Below, piece after piece: positions 1 to 9,325 of a DNA stretch of 53,046 bases (positions are counted from its first letter, which is position 1; every line of letters starts with the position of its first letter). Position numbers and translations under genes: made by a program. Where the stretch lies: the NCBI GenBank assembly GCA_018825665.1, contig JAHJEG010000034.1, forward strand, positions 1 through 53,046, read 5' to 3'. The notes beneath the pieces are model-generated. The model saw only the letters and a list, made by a program, of their open reading frames with translations. It searched no databases and was not told where the DNA came from. Origin of the DNA: a bacterium (lineage in GTDB: Bacteria; Campylobacterota; Campylobacteria; Campylobacterales; Sulfurimonadaceae).

Positions 1-112
1 AAGTCTATTTACTTGCTTAGTTTTCAATGATCTCAAACAACCCGTTTCACTTCTCTCGAAGCTTCCCTGACTCCTTAACTTAAGGTGTCTCTGTTTGTGG
101 ACGGGAATTATA
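1..112 (-). promoter_or_regulatory. Putative rRNA-operon promoter and leader, firing leftward off the window
   Basis: On the minus strand a perfect -10 box TATAAT lies at 112-107, preceded by phased A/T tracts (about 190-130) and no clear -35, as is common in Campylobacterota. The leader that follows contains a small inverted repeat (CCTTAA/TTAAGG, about 73-85) and, near the window edge, GAAAACTAAGCAAGTAAA, which resembles the pre-16S leaders I know from several bacterial rRNA operons. No open reading frame fills this stretch. I infer that a 16S gene begins just left of base 1; the gene itself is not in the window. Confidence 0.5.
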
Positions 113-198
113 GGGAGTATATGCTTAGAGATTACTTAAAGTTTGAAGTGTTTTTGGAAAGTTTTTGAAATTGTCTCGGATGATGGTTTTTGTGCTTT

Positions 199-879
199 TT
201 AGAGTATATGTGTGTACCCTGTTTCTGGTTCAATTACTATAGTAACATTTCCCTCAGACAAACTTGTTAAAGTAATATTACATTGGCTTTCTATAAGATA
301 ATTGGACTTATAAGAACTTGTATATGAATACAAGGAGTCTTTCATTGGTCGTCCCAAATGATCAAAAGCAATTCTTAAATCACCGCTACAATTTGCACCG
401 GTTATTTCATTACAACCGCCGTTACATCCACCTGATAGAGTAACGATTACAATTCCATAACTATATCCCAAATTCATTTTTTTATTTGCCTTAGGACTGG
501 TTGTATCCAAACTACCCGAATATCCTCCACTCAAATACTTTTGCGAATCTACAGGGTCTATTGCCATTTCACCTTGGGTTGGATTAGCCGTACTTGCTGT
601 TCCTCGGTCTGAGAATATAGTATATGCGATTTTACCATCCGTACTTGTTGTAGATTTTCCAAAAACCAACTGCCATCTCTGCTTAAACCAAACAGGATTA
701 TTAGCGTCATATTTATCATCGAGCATAGCCAAGTGTTGCGTATACCTTATATGTGATGCAAGCTGAATTGCCGCTTCTTGAAGTCTATCTGAATTTATTC
801 GTGGAATAATCACCGCAGCCAAAATCCCGATTACTACTATAACAAAGACCAACTCTAACAATGAAAAAGCTTTTTTCAT
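199..879 (-). CDS. Type II secretion/type IV pilus-like pseudopilin
   Basis: The protein (226 aa from the ATG at 879; a TTG two codons earlier is less likely because AGG sits 9 bases before the ATG) opens with a class III prepilin leader: MKKAF followed by SLLELVFVIVVIGILAAVIIP, giving processing before the hydrophobic helix with the conserved Glu five residues in. The rest is a soluble, Gly/Ser-rich globular part with two CNGGC/CSGD segments that could form disulfides. It should be cleaved and N-methylated by a prepilin peptidase and assembled in a periplasmic pseudopilus. It stands alone here behind aclA, so whether it serves secretion, twitching or DNA uptake cannot be said. Family call is firm, role is not. 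Confidence 0.85.
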   Translation of the reverse strand: MKKAFSLLELVFVIVVIGILAAVIIPRINSDRLQEAAIQLASHIRYTQHLAMLDDKYDANNPVWFKQRWQLVFGKSTTSTDGKIAYTIFSDRGTASTANPTQGEMAIDPVDSQKYLSGGYSGSLDTTSPKANKKMNLGYSYGIVIVTLSGGCNGGCNEITGANCSGDLRIAFDHLGRPMKDSLYSYTSSYKSNYLIESQCNITLTSLSEGNVTIVIEPETGYTHIL

Positions 880-961
880 AACCAAAACCTAATGATATAA
901 TTTAGTGTAAAGTATATCGAAAAAACATAAAATTTGTGATAATTAAAATTTGGAGGAGGGG

Positions 962-990
962 GTATCCAGGAAAATAGATTTCCTGGATAC
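962..990. repeat. 12-bp perfect inverted repeat after aclA
   Basis: Arms GTATCCAGGAAA (962-973) and TTTCCTGGATAC (979-990) flank a 5-base loop, 13 bases beyond the aclA stop. No T-tract follows in the direction of aclA transcription; the next bases are a C/T-rich run. It may be an mRNA 3' stabiliser or a Rho-independent terminator lacking a U-tract. Confidence 0.6.
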
Positions 991-1003
991 TATCGAAGTG
1001 AAA

Positions 1004-2818
1004 TTATATTTTTTCTGCTACTTGTACATCATAAAGGATATCATCCATTGGATGTCTGTACATTGGCATAGCAAGACGTTTTTCATCTAGGATATGACCA
1101 ATAAATCCAATTGATCTACCTACAATAAAGAATGCATTTAAAGTTCCAGAAGATATAAACTCATTTATTTCATCTTCAGAATAGCCTAATGCTCTCCACA
1201 TATCAACCATTAATATACCGATTGTACCATCAACATTAAGAATTAGATTCTCTTTTTTAGATGTTGTCAATTGCTCAACAGTCAATGCATAATCAAGTAG
1301 TGGCGTCGAAGGGAAATGCTCAGCTGCAAATTTTTTAAGACCTTCTACACGTAAATCTGGGTTCTTAAGAGATTTAATTCTATGCCCGATACCAGGAATT
1401 GGAACGCCCTCTTTTTTCATGTGATTTAAAAATTCTGCAGGAGTCAATTTATTGTCATCCGCATATTTGAAATATTGTGCTGCACCATCTATCGCTCCAC
1501 CAAATCTTGGACCGATTGTTAAAAGACCAGTCACTAAAGATTCAACAACTGATTTACCTGCACGAGCTGTTACTTTTGCATTGTGCGCACCGGAAACTGC
1601 CGGACCATGATCGGCTACTGTTTTCATTACAGTCTCAATAAATTCTGTAGCCCATTTTGGGTATTGTTTTTTGAACCATAATAATGACACAACATCGCCA
1701 ATACCTTTTCCTGTATCTGGAGTTGCCAAAGATGATATAGGGAAACCTGCATAAGTTGCTTCATCACCTCTGTCATCAGAAATCGTACAGATAAATTCTT
1801 TAGATTTTCTAACCTTAGGACATACGTTCATTTCAGGTTCAGCAATTTCAGTAATAATACCTTCAGCTTTAAGTTTAGAATAAACTTCAGCTATTTTATT
1901 CGGTAAATCATTAAATGATGATGGAACATAGATACCGGCTTCAGTCATTGCTTTATTTTTCGCATCAGCAGTTTCAGCTTCAGCATTAGCAGATGCACCT
2001 GCATGGCCAAACTGAACACCAGAATCATAATACTTAGCAATTGTACCAATACACCATGCTATAATCGGCTTAGTGATTTTTCCGGATTTAATCGCTTCGA
2101 TCACTTTATACTCTTCAGTACCACCAACTTCACCAAGAAGAATCATATATTTAACTTCTGGATTTTGTTCCATTCTCAATAAATTATCAATAAATACAGA
2201 TCCAACAAATCTATCTCCACCGATTGCAACACCTTCAGCGATACCATCTGCATTGATAGAAATTATGTTAGAAAGCTCATTAAATAAACCACCAGAACGA
2301 GTAACTAATCCACAAGAGCCAGCACGGTGTAGTTTAGACTGAACGATGTTTTCAATTGTTCCACCGATGTTTGCTATTTTAAATGCACCCGGAGCGATTG
2401 CACCAACAGTTGCCGGCCCGATTACAGTTACATTTTTTTCTCTAGCAGTAGCATTCATACCACGTGCAAGTCTTTCAGGAATCCCCTCTGCTGTAATCAT
2501 GATCGTTTTAAATCCACCAAGATTTAATGCTTCCATAGTTACATCATATGCCGTTCTAAATGATGCAAAATTTAGTAAAACATCAGCTTGAGGCTGAGCA
2601 GCTTTAGCATCCGCAGTATTTTTGTAAAGCGGAATCATAATTTCATCTGGTCCGTAAAAAAACTTCTCAAATTTATTTCCACTTGTCGGAGCAACAATAG
2701 CTGCAACAGAAGGCTTGCTTCTTTTTATCGTATAGTCGTAGTCCAACATTCTTTGAATTGCTGTTGTGTTGTTATTCCAAAAAATTGATTGTGTATCTTT
2801 AGTAAATAATTGTGCCAT
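1004..2818 (-). CDS. aclA: ATP citrate lyase, large (alpha) subunit
   Basis: Cleaves citrate with ATP and CoA to acetyl-CoA and oxaloacetate, together with AclB, the signature step of the reverse TCA cycle of CO2 fixation. The 604-aa protein has an N-terminal succinyl-CoA-synthetase-alpha-like half with the phospho-histidine loop GHAGA (His272) and a C-terminal citrate-synthase-like half (about 350-600) with GIGHR (His479). Length matches the bacterial type of about 600 aa. It lies 9 bases after aclB in the same direction, so the two are cotranscribed. It marks the organism as an autotroph of the Aquificota/Chlorobi/Campylobacterota type. No missing residue was noticed. Confidence 0.97.
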   Translation of the reverse strand: MAQLFTKDTQSIFWNNNTTAIQRMLDYDYTIKRSKPSVAAIVAPTSGNKFEKFFYGPDEIMIPLYKNTADAKAAQPQADVLLNFASFRTAYDVTMEALNLGGFKTIMITAEGIPERLARGMNATAREKNVTVIGPATVGAIAPGAFKIANIGGTIENIVQSKLHRAGSCGLVTRSGGLFNELSNIISINADGIAEGVAIGGDRFVGSVFIDNLLRMEQNPEVKYMILLGEVGGTEEYKVIEAIKSGKITKPIIAWCIGTIAKYYDSGVQFGHAGASANAEAETADAKNKAMTEAGIYVPSSFNDLPNKIAEVYSKLKAEGIITEIAEPEMNVCPKVRKSKEFICTISDDRGDEATYAGFPISSLATPDTGKGIGDVVSLLWFKKQYPKWATEFIETVMKTVADHGPAVSGAHNAKVTARAGKSVVESLVTGLLTIGPRFGGAIDGAAQYFKYADDNKLTPAEFLNHMKKEGVPIPGIGHRIKSLKNPDLRVEGLKKFAAEHFPSTPLLDYALTVEQLTTSKKENLILNVDGTIGILMVDMWRALGYSEDEINEFISSGTLNAFFIVGRSIGFIGHILDEKRLAMPMYRHPMDDILYDVQVAEKI

Positions 2819-2827
2819 ATCTTCCCC

Positions 2828-4165
2828 TTACTTCTCTAGTGCCATACGCACAATGTCTGTAACATGCGTTTCTGGTCCGTAAACTTCGATGTATAGACCA
2901 AGTCTATCAGCAGCTTCTTTAATATCTTTAAGACCTTTTTCATAGTTTGGTCCGCCACGTCTAACATAAATTCTTATGCCTACTTCTTTCATTTTATCAG
3001 CATAATTCTCAAACGCTTGAATAATTCCTGTAAATGTTTTTGCAACATCAGTAAAGTTCGCGATAGCCCCACCGATAATTAAAACTTTGTCTCTGCCTTG
3101 AGCATCTTTTTCTCTTGTCATCAGATCAAGAAGTGTTTCAGCATAAAACTTAGTTTCACTTGTAGTAGGTCCACCCGAATACTCACCGTAGTTAGCAAGG
3201 TCATTAATACCGGCCAAGTCAGCAATAGTATCAGCATAAACAACTGAAGCACCACCACCGGCAACCATAGTCCAGATTCTTGCTTCAGGCTTAAGAATAG
3301 TAAGTTTTAATGAAGCACCTGATTTAGAGTCTGCATCTTCGATAGCTAAAACTTCCGGAGATTTTTCTTCCATACCAAATGAAGTCGGGTAATCTACATC
3401 TCCCCACTCTTCTCTCATCATAAAACCAGCAGTATCATCAAGTTTGGCTACCATATCAAGTAACTCAATCTTATTTCCCTGCATTACGAATGGATTGATT
3501 TCTAAATATGCAAAATTCAATTCTCTGTATGCTTTAAAGAAACCTATTGCGAATTCCGCAAATTTTGCCTTATCAGCTTCAGCCACATCAGCAGGTATAT
3601 TTGCTTTGATTTTAGCTGCGATTTCATCTTCTGTATCAGTAATCGAGAATGCTACTTCTGTAACTTTTTCATCCCAACCCTCTTCAACTTCCATACCACC
3701 TTCGGCAGACATATATAACATGTCATCATCACCGACACAAGTAGCAGAAATATAGTACTCTTCTTCTTGAGAGTGTGGAGTAAATGGCTCAACAACGAAG
3801 TGAGTCAACATATCAGTTTTTGCTTCACCAGTTGGAGTATCTCCATCAAATGAAAAATAAACTGACTGTGCAGTGCTTGATTTTTCATCAATCCAAGATG
3901 TAGCTTTCGCTAAAGAAACATCACCTGGCTTAGAATCTCTAAAAAGAACTAAACCATTCTTACCTCTTTTACCAAATAACATATCTGGTTTAGCAACCAA
4001 TGCTTTTTCGTTCAACCATTTTTTATCTTTTGCTGCTTGAGTTAATTCTGATCCGTTTTGAACCATAACAGTTTCATATGCATAAGTAAAACCTGGAAAA
4101 TACTTATCCCAATGCTTAGCCAAAATTGACTTTGCGTCAAATTCTCTAATCGCTTTTTGAGCCAT
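2828..4165 (-). CDS. aclB: ATP citrate lyase, small (beta) subunit
   Basis: The 445-aa partner of AclA resembles the ATP-grasp beta subunit of succinyl-CoA synthetase. Its C-terminal half carries the glycine-rich ARIWTMVAGGGASVVYAD segment and the DKVLIIGGAIANFTDVAKTF segment characteristic of this subunit. It supplies ATP grasp and part of the citryl-CoA path. The start ATG is preceded by AGGGAG at good spacing. A possible -10 (TATGAT or TAGAAT, around 4195-4205) lies upstream, in the 87-base gap before the GT39-like gene, so aclBA probably has its own promoter. Confidence 0.96.
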   Translation of the reverse strand: MAQKAIREFDAKSILAKHWDKYFPGFTYAYETVMVQNGSELTQAAKDKKWLNEKALVAKPDMLFGKRGKNGLVLFRDSKPGDVSLAKATSWIDEKSSTAQSVYFSFDGDTPTGEAKTDMLTHFVVEPFTPHSQEEEYYISATCVGDDDMLYMSAEGGMEVEEGWDEKVTEVAFSITDTEDEIAAKIKANIPADVAEADKAKFAEFAIGFFKAYRELNFAYLEINPFVMQGNKIELLDMVAKLDDTAGFMMREEWGDVDYPTSFGMEEKSPEVLAIEDADSKSGASLKLTILKPEARIWTMVAGGGASVVYADTIADLAGINDLANYGEYSGGPTTSETKFYAETLLDLMTREKDAQGRDKVLIIGGAIANFTDVAKTFTGIIQAFENYADKMKEVGIRIYVRRGGPNYEKGLKDIKEAADRLGLYIEVYGPETHVTDIVRMALEK

Positions 4166-4252
4166 TGCAACTCCCTATTTTTATGTTTAAAAAACATTCT
4201 ATCATATCTTATTTGATTAATATCTTTTGTTTATAGTTAGTTGGGGATAGAT

Positions 4253-5446
4253 TTATTTATTGTTAACTTTAGTAACACTTGCGAAATATATCGGTATTTC
4301 GTTGTAACTTATTGTTACAATTGAGCTTTTATCATCATAAATTTTATTTTCATTCAATATATACTCGTTACATTTTGAAATATTATAAAATTGTAACCTT
4401 TTAGCCATTTTACTGTCTTGCTGCAGACAATGGATGCCTCCGTCTTGCAACTTTGTTGCCAATTCTTTGGCTATATGCATTTCATATGCAAAATGCTTCT
4501 CAGGATTTTCGAGAAAGATATAGAGATATTTATTTAAAAAAACTACAGAACTGTTGAAAAACAAAAAGACCAAAGATACCGCAAAAATTGCTTTGTACTT
4601 TGTTCGAAAGGCACTCAGTCTAACCCTGTATGAGGCGTAAAATGTTTGTGCTATGAGAGGCATGCTTATTATTAGGTAGGGAGCAAAATGTTCTACTTCA
4701 ACTCTTTGTCTAAAAGAGAGGACAAGAGAAAACAAAAGAGCAGTCGTTGATATAAACCATAATATATCTATCTCCTTGGTTAAGTATCGTCTATATAATA
4801 CATAAAAGATATATACAAAAATAATTGGTGTGAAAATTGCAGAATATATTCCCAAGGTATCTAAAAAATGTCCTTCCGGCATACCCTTTGGGTCTAGTCC
4901 ATAGATATAGATGGATAAACAAAACAGTATAAAATTGATTATAAAAAAAGATTTCTTTTTTTTGTACGCGCTAAAGGCCATTAAACCTAAAAAGAGATAG
5001 GAAAATCCTCCATCAGCAAATGAATAAACGAGCAGTAATGCATAGATGTACTTAGAAGAAATTTTTTCGTACAAATATGCGAACAGCAACAGACCAAAGA
5101 TTACAAGGCCGGCACTGTTGACAAGCATTGCAGAACTAATAACTCCGGGCAAGAGAATAAATATGGCAACCAGCCATATTCTGTTTCTTTCATCTTTAAG
5201 ATATCTTTTTGACAGTGCATAAAGTAACACGGCACTTGCTATATGAAATAAGATCATAGGCAAGCGAAGAGAAAAGTCATTTTGACCCAAAAGATATACT
5301 GAAGTTTTTATAACTGACTGAAGAAAAGAAAAATCACCATAGTACAAAGAAGCTTCAGTGTATGATATAGAGAGTTCGGAAGTTTGCAAAAACAGTATAA
5401 ATGCATCTATTCCCAAAATAAAGAATAAGATGTATCTTGTGTTCAT
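4253..5446 (-). CDS. Multi-pass membrane protein, GT39/ArnT-like glycosyltransferase
   Basis: 397 aa with about nine or ten hydrophobic segments. The order (N-terminal helix, a loop with SYTEASLYYGD, then a LRLPMILFHIASAVLLYALSKRYL stretch that can be read as two helices with a short turn) follows the protein O-mannosyltransferase/ArnT superfamily, which moves sugars from polyprenyl-phosphate carriers outside the inner membrane. The usual Asp-Glu pair of the first loop is not clear, so activity and substrate are open. Its ATG overlaps the trpG-like stop as ATGA, showing translational coupling, although no functional link is evident. Confidence 0.6.
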   Translation of the reverse strand: MNTRYILFFILGIDAFILFLQTSELSISYTEASLYYGDFSFLQSVIKTSVYLLGQNDFSLRLPMILFHIASAVLLYALSKRYLKDERNRIWLVAIFILLPGVISSAMLVNSAGLVIFGLLLFAYLYEKISSKYIYALLLVYSFADGGFSYLFLGLMAFSAYKKKKSFFIINFILFCLSIYIYGLDPKGMPEGHFLDTLGIYSAIFTPIIFVYIFYVLYRRYLTKEIDILWFISTTALLFSLVLSFRQRVEVEHFAPYLIISMPLIAQTFYASYRVRLSAFRTKYKAIFAVSLVFLFFNSSVVFLNKYLYIFLENPEKHFAYEMHIAKELATKLQDGGIHCLQQDSKMAKRLQFYNISKCNEYILNENKIYDDKSSIVTISYNEIPIYFASVTKVNNK

Positions 5447-6012
5447 AGTTTTAAGAAATTTCCTATTATCTCATGTCCGTATTCACTCATTATTGATTCC
5501 GGATGAAACTGAACACCGTAAATATCTCTGTCTTTTATTTTAAGTGCCATTATTTCATTGTCGTCTTCGCTGTAAGCCGTTGCTTCTATGCTTGATGGAA
5601 GTGTGTCTTTTTTAACGATTAGAGAATGGTATCTAGTTGCTATAAACTCTTGCGGCAGATTTTTAAAAATCTCACATTCCGCAACACGCTTCATCTTTGA
5701 TGTTTTTCCATGCATCATATTCTTTGCCCTGACAACATCACCGCCAAAAACCTGAGCTATACTCTGGTGCCCAAGGCATATACCCAATATCGGCAGTTTG
5801 TCTTTAAAGTAATCGATAACTTCCAATGTGACACCGGCCTCATCAGGAGAAGCAGGACCGGGAGAAATAATGATTTTTTCCGGATGTAAGGCTTCTATCT
5901 CCTTAATGCTCATTTCATCATTTCTAATAATCTTCAAATCCGCACCCAACTCTCTACAATACTGGACAATGTTATATGTAAAACTATCATAATTATCTAT
6001 CATCAATACCAT
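5443..6012 (-). CDS. trpG: Class I glutamine amidotransferase, anthranilate/aminodeoxychorismate synthase component II
   Basis: 189 aa, full length for TrpG/PabA. It shows the opening MIDNYDSFTYNIVQY, the nucleophile in GICLGHQ (Cys79) and the His-Glu pair in GVQFHPES (His170, Glu172). It releases ammonia from glutamine for a chorismate-using partner (TrpE or PabB). No partner lies nearby, and a single amphibolic TrpG/PabA is common, so the tryptophan versus folate role is undecided. AGGAAT precedes the ATG. The downstream membrane gene overlaps it by 4 bases. Confidence 0.92.
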   Translation of the reverse strand: MVLMIDNYDSFTYNIVQYCRELGADLKIIRNDEMSIKEIEALHPEKIIISPGPASPDEAGVTLEVIDYFKDKLPILGICLGHQSIAQVFGGDVVRAKNMMHGKTSKMKRVAECEIFKNLPQEFIATRYHSLIVKKDTLPSSIEATAYSEDDNEIMALKIKDRDIYGVQFHPESIMSEYGHEIIGNFLKL

Positions 6013-6140
6013 TTATATTCCTAAAAATCAATTCTTTATCCAAAGACTGCAACTACTCTCAATACAGGCAAAACAATAAAGCCATAAACCACTATTTTAA
6101 AATTTAGTATAGCAATTTTGCTCTTTTGTTTTACTTACTC

Positions 6141-6151
6141 GGCATGTGGAA
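6141..6151 (-). repeat. Uptake-sequence-like 11-mer TTCCACATGCC
   Basis: Exact copy, read on the minus strand, in the 146-base gap between the permease stop and the trpG-like start. One of 13 exact copies in the window. Confidence 0.75.
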
Positions 6152-6158
6152 GTTCAGC

Positions 6159-6962
6159 TTAATTTTGTATCTGTTTTTTATTTGTCAACTGCTGCAAATA
6201 GTTCGAAATATTAATTAAAGAAAAAGTAACTAAAAATATCATGAGTCCTGGAAAGAAACTGACCCACCAGGCTATTTCAACAACATCTTTGCCTCCGCTC
6301 AAAATAGTTCCCCAGCTCATTTGCGGTGCGACGATGCCAAGACCCAAAAAACTAAGTCCCGATTCCGCCAATATAGCTCCGCCTACGCCAAATGTGAAGC
6401 TCACAAAATATATAGGTGCGAGTATGGGCGCGTAATATTTTAACAATATTTTCATTCTGCCTACTTTGGCGATATTTAATATTTTTATATACGGTTCTGA
6501 TGTCACTCGAAAACTCTCAGAACGGATCAATCTAGCAGTCGTCATCCATCCGGTAATTGAGATAATAACAATCAAAACCCATGCCGAAGCATTTACATAA
6601 CTTACGAGCGCCAACAATAAAAAGAAGGTTGGAAAGGTTAAAAACAAATCTACCGTTATTATAAAGCCCTTGTCAACGCCTCCTCTGAAATACCCGGCCA
6701 TAGAACCAAGCAACAATCCGATAATTGAGGCTATAAAGGCACTCCCTACTCCGATTATAAGAGAAATCTTTCCTCCCTCTATCAGTCTGGCCAAAATATC
6801 TCTTCCAAGTCTGTCTGTTCCCAAGGCATGTTCAAAAGACGGGGCAAGCAGGATTGAACCGCTGTCTAAGCTATATGCGTCTACATCATAGATATATGAA
6901 CCGAAAAATGAAAATGAAAATACTAAAAGAAGTACGGTTAAACTAAAAAAAGGCAAACGCAT
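6159..6962 (-). CDS. ABC transporter permease, DppC/OppC type
   Basis: 267 aa with about six membrane segments. GTDRLGRDILARLIEGG near residue 50 and the ESGLSFLGLG...SWGTIL loop near the C-terminus are hallmarks of the second permease of peptide/nickel (Opp/Dpp) importers, where the EAA loop meets the ATPase. Family members are usually near 280-300 aa, so it is slightly short at the N-terminus. It follows flgK by 22 bases, and no binding protein, first permease or ATPase gene lies next to it. It is therefore an orphan whose partners must be encoded elsewhere, or the set has been scattered. Confidence 0.9.
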   Translation of the reverse strand: MRLPFFSLTVLLLVFSFSFFGSYIYDVDAYSLDSGSILLAPSFEHALGTDRLGRDILARLIEGGKISLIIGVGSAFIASIIGLLLGSMAGYFRGGVDKGFIITVDLFLTFPTFFLLLALVSYVNASAWVLIVIISITGWMTTARLIRSESFRVTSEPYIKILNIAKVGRMKILLKYYAPILAPIYFVSFTFGVGGAILAESGLSFLGLGIVAPQMSWGTILSGGKDVVEIAWWVSFFPGLMIFLVTFSLINISNYLQQLTNKKQIQN

Positions 6963-6984
6963 TGAAAGACTTTTGCATTAAGAT

Positions 6985-8868
6985 TTATTGCTTGATGCCA
7001 AGAAGCGTTTGCATCATCTGGTCTATTGTGGTGATAATCTTCGCCGCTGCTCCGTATGATGTTTGGTACTTGATAAGATTTGTCATCTCTTCATCGATAC
7101 TCACCTTGGAAACCGATGAATATTCCAACTCAGTTGCATTAAACTGTGTAGAAACGGTTTCTTGTCTGAATATAGCTACATTTGTTGCTGAACCTACATC
7201 CGTAGCCACGATGTCAAACATGCCGTAGAGTGTAGTATTAAAAGAGGTGCTGTCACCAACCTTGAAATCATAGTTTTCAAATTGATTTTGAACCATATCC
7301 AATGCAAGGGTATTATCTCCCGCTACAGGCGCATTACCTGCAAAAATTAAAGTTGGGTTCCCTTTTAACGTATGGTTCAGGGTGATATCAGAAGCATCCT
7401 TTCCGTCAAAAAATCTGTTTAGGCCAAGAGCACCTGCAAAATTAGTCCCGGATGCAAAATTTGAATCTCTCAATCCATCTTCTATGGCGAAGGTGTAGCC
7501 TCTTGATTTGGACAAGGGATCAATAGTTAGTTCCAATGCGTGCTCCCCATTCGCAAAACTCGACCAATTAAATGCTATATAGTCATCTATGTCATTATTC
7601 GCATTTGAATCACCATTATCATCTTTTTGTGATTTTAACTGTCCCTCAATAGAGTTTGAATCAGCGACTCCCGTCATGGTAGTTGCTTTGTCTATATCTA
7701 TCTTTCTTGTAGCAACAGCATTTCCGTCTATATCATAGATTACAACATTAAAGGAGCCCTCTTTGACGTTCAAAGAAGAGTTCATAATAGAATTGGTGTC
7801 GTTAAGCTCTATGCTGTTGGATTCCATTTTAGTTGTCGGCGCATTTACGTAAAGATTGTTTGTTGATTCAATCAAACCTTTTGCAAAAGCATTCAGCTGT
7901 GATACTGCATTTTGTATGATTCCGTCTGTGGGCATTCCGCTTGTAGTATCGATTGTTCCGCCTCTAAGGTCTAAGATGGCACCTATCTTACCGCCACTTA
8001 TTACCTCTTCCATAGGGATAAGAACACCGTCTTGTCTTTCATAGGACAATTCATAAAATCCGCTTGCATTTCCCTCTTTTGAAAAATGTATGGGGTGGAA
8101 GCTGCTTCCGTCAACGATATTAAAACCATTTACACTTACCGTGTAGCTGCCTGTTTTAGTATTTGAAGAACTGTCTATTTGTATATTTGATTCCAATTGG
8201 CCGGCATTTGTTTTTGCTCCGATCAATCTGGCTAAATCCAATTCCAATACATTTCTTTTATCTCTTAAATCATTGGCACTGTACATATCTCCGGATTCTG
8301 CAACGTCAATGGCTATATTTAATTGTGACAGTTCCTTTGCAATTGAGTTCACCTCATTGATGTTTACCGACAACTGTTCATTGACCTGAAACTGTAAACT
8401 TGTGACCTGATTTTGAGTATACTGAACATGCTCGGCAAGGGTCTGTGCCTGTTTGGAAAGAGCAAGCTTAATCGCATCATTGTCAGGATTGTCGGCAAAG
8501 GTCTGCCACATATTATAATATTCCTGCAAATCCGCTTTTATACCTACAGCGTCAATCTCCGGAAAATAGGTGGACAATTCTTCAAGGGTTTTCTTTTCAA
8601 AATCACTGTATTCCTTATCTGAAGAAACTTTTGAATAGCGATCGAAGACAAAATTATCAAAGACCCTCTTTACCTCTAAAATATCCACACCATTGCCTAC
8701 TTGACCTGGCAATGTTGTAATCGGTGTCGATGCCGAGAAGACGACCCTTTGTCTCGTGTATCCGTCAGTCTCAGCATTTGCAATATTATGCGAAGTGGTA
8801 CTGATGCCCACTTGGGCAGCATTAAGACCAGAGTAGCCAATATTGAGGGAATTAAATATAGAAGCCAT
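6985..8868 (-). CDS. flgK: Flagellar hook-associated protein 1
   Basis: 627 aa. The N-terminus (NIGYSGLNAAQVGISTTSHNIANAETDGYTRQRV) is the rod/hook-family helix with the ANAETDGYTRQ signature, and the C-terminus (NLIKYQTSYGAAAKIITTIDQMMQTLLG) is the matching coiled-coil partner; the middle is variable. FlgK joins hook to filament. It follows the flgN-like gene by 1 base and shares the flgM promoter, consistent with a late gene. Length is within the range for the family in Campylobacterota. Confidence 0.96.
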   Translation of the reverse strand: MASIFNSLNIGYSGLNAAQVGISTTSHNIANAETDGYTRQRVVFSASTPITTLPGQVGNGVDILEVKRVFDNFVFDRYSKVSSDKEYSDFEKKTLEELSTYFPEIDAVGIKADLQEYYNMWQTFADNPDNDAIKLALSKQAQTLAEHVQYTQNQVTSLQFQVNEQLSVNINEVNSIAKELSQLNIAIDVAESGDMYSANDLRDKRNVLELDLARLIGAKTNAGQLESNIQIDSSSNTKTGSYTVSVNGFNIVDGSSFHPIHFSKEGNASGFYELSYERQDGVLIPMEEVISGGKIGAILDLRGGTIDTTSGMPTDGIIQNAVSQLNAFAKGLIESTNNLYVNAPTTKMESNSIELNDTNSIMNSSLNVKEGSFNVVIYDIDGNAVATRKIDIDKATTMTGVADSNSIEGQLKSQKDDNGDSNANNDIDDYIAFNWSSFANGEHALELTIDPLSKSRGYTFAIEDGLRDSNFASGTNFAGALGLNRFFDGKDASDITLNHTLKGNPTLIFAGNAPVAGDNTLALDMVQNQFENYDFKVGDSTSFNTTLYGMFDIVATDVGSATNVAIFRQETVSTQFNATELEYSSVSKVSIDEEMTNLIKYQTSYGAAAKIITTIDQMMQTLLGIKQ

Positions 8869-8869
8869 T

Positions 8870-9298
8870 TTAGACTCTTACTTGTAATATTGAAGCATCT
8901 TTGGATGCAACTTTGTTATACCCTTGCATCTCTGTTGGAACCAGTCTTTCTAAAAATGTATTATATAAATTACTTACGGATAAAACCAGTTTTGCATAAT
9001 GTTTGTTTGCTTCTCTTAGATTATTCAGTTCGGTTCTTAACTCACCAAGAGCACTATGCTGTTCTTCATTTAACAGCTCAGGTAGGTCTTTGTCGGGATT
9101 CGCGCTCATTAAAGATGATATTTCGTGATCTATCATAGCTTTTTTAGCTTCAAAGCTTTTAATTTTTTCATCCTTTAAAGCCAATCTTTCAAACTGCGGG
9201 TCATGCTTAGCCATTTTAATATCTTCCATATCTGTTTGAGTAATTTTGATAAGATCCCTTAAATCACTCAAAGCACCTTGTAAATGATAAGACAACAT
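8870..9298 (-). CDS. flgN: FlgN-like flagellar export chaperone
   Basis: 142 aa, almost entirely helical and charged, with heptad-like patterns over most of its length and no membrane segment. Sequence alone is weak evidence, but a small helical protein placed exactly between flgM and flgK is the usual site of FlgN, the cytoplasmic chaperone that keeps FlgK and FlgL unfolded for export. AAGGGG lies before the ATG; 27 bases separate it from flgM. It could be another flagellar chaperone of the FlgN/FliT type. Confidence 0.7.
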   Translation of the reverse strand: MLSYHLQGALSDLRDLIKITQTDMEDIKMAKHDPQFERLALKDEKIKSFEAKKAMIDHEISSLMSANPDKDLPELLNEEQHSALGELRTELNNLREANKHYAKLVLSVSNLYNTFLERLVPTEMQGYNKVASKDASILQVRV

Positions 9299-9325
9299 AG
9301 TAAACCCCTTGACTAAATTTAATAA

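Noticed and set aside
2073-2788. Plus-strand open frames opposite aclA
   Set aside because: Shadows of the conserved aclA frame, without ribosome sites or recognisable domains. The same holds for the antisense frames across flgK, clpB, purL and mnmE.
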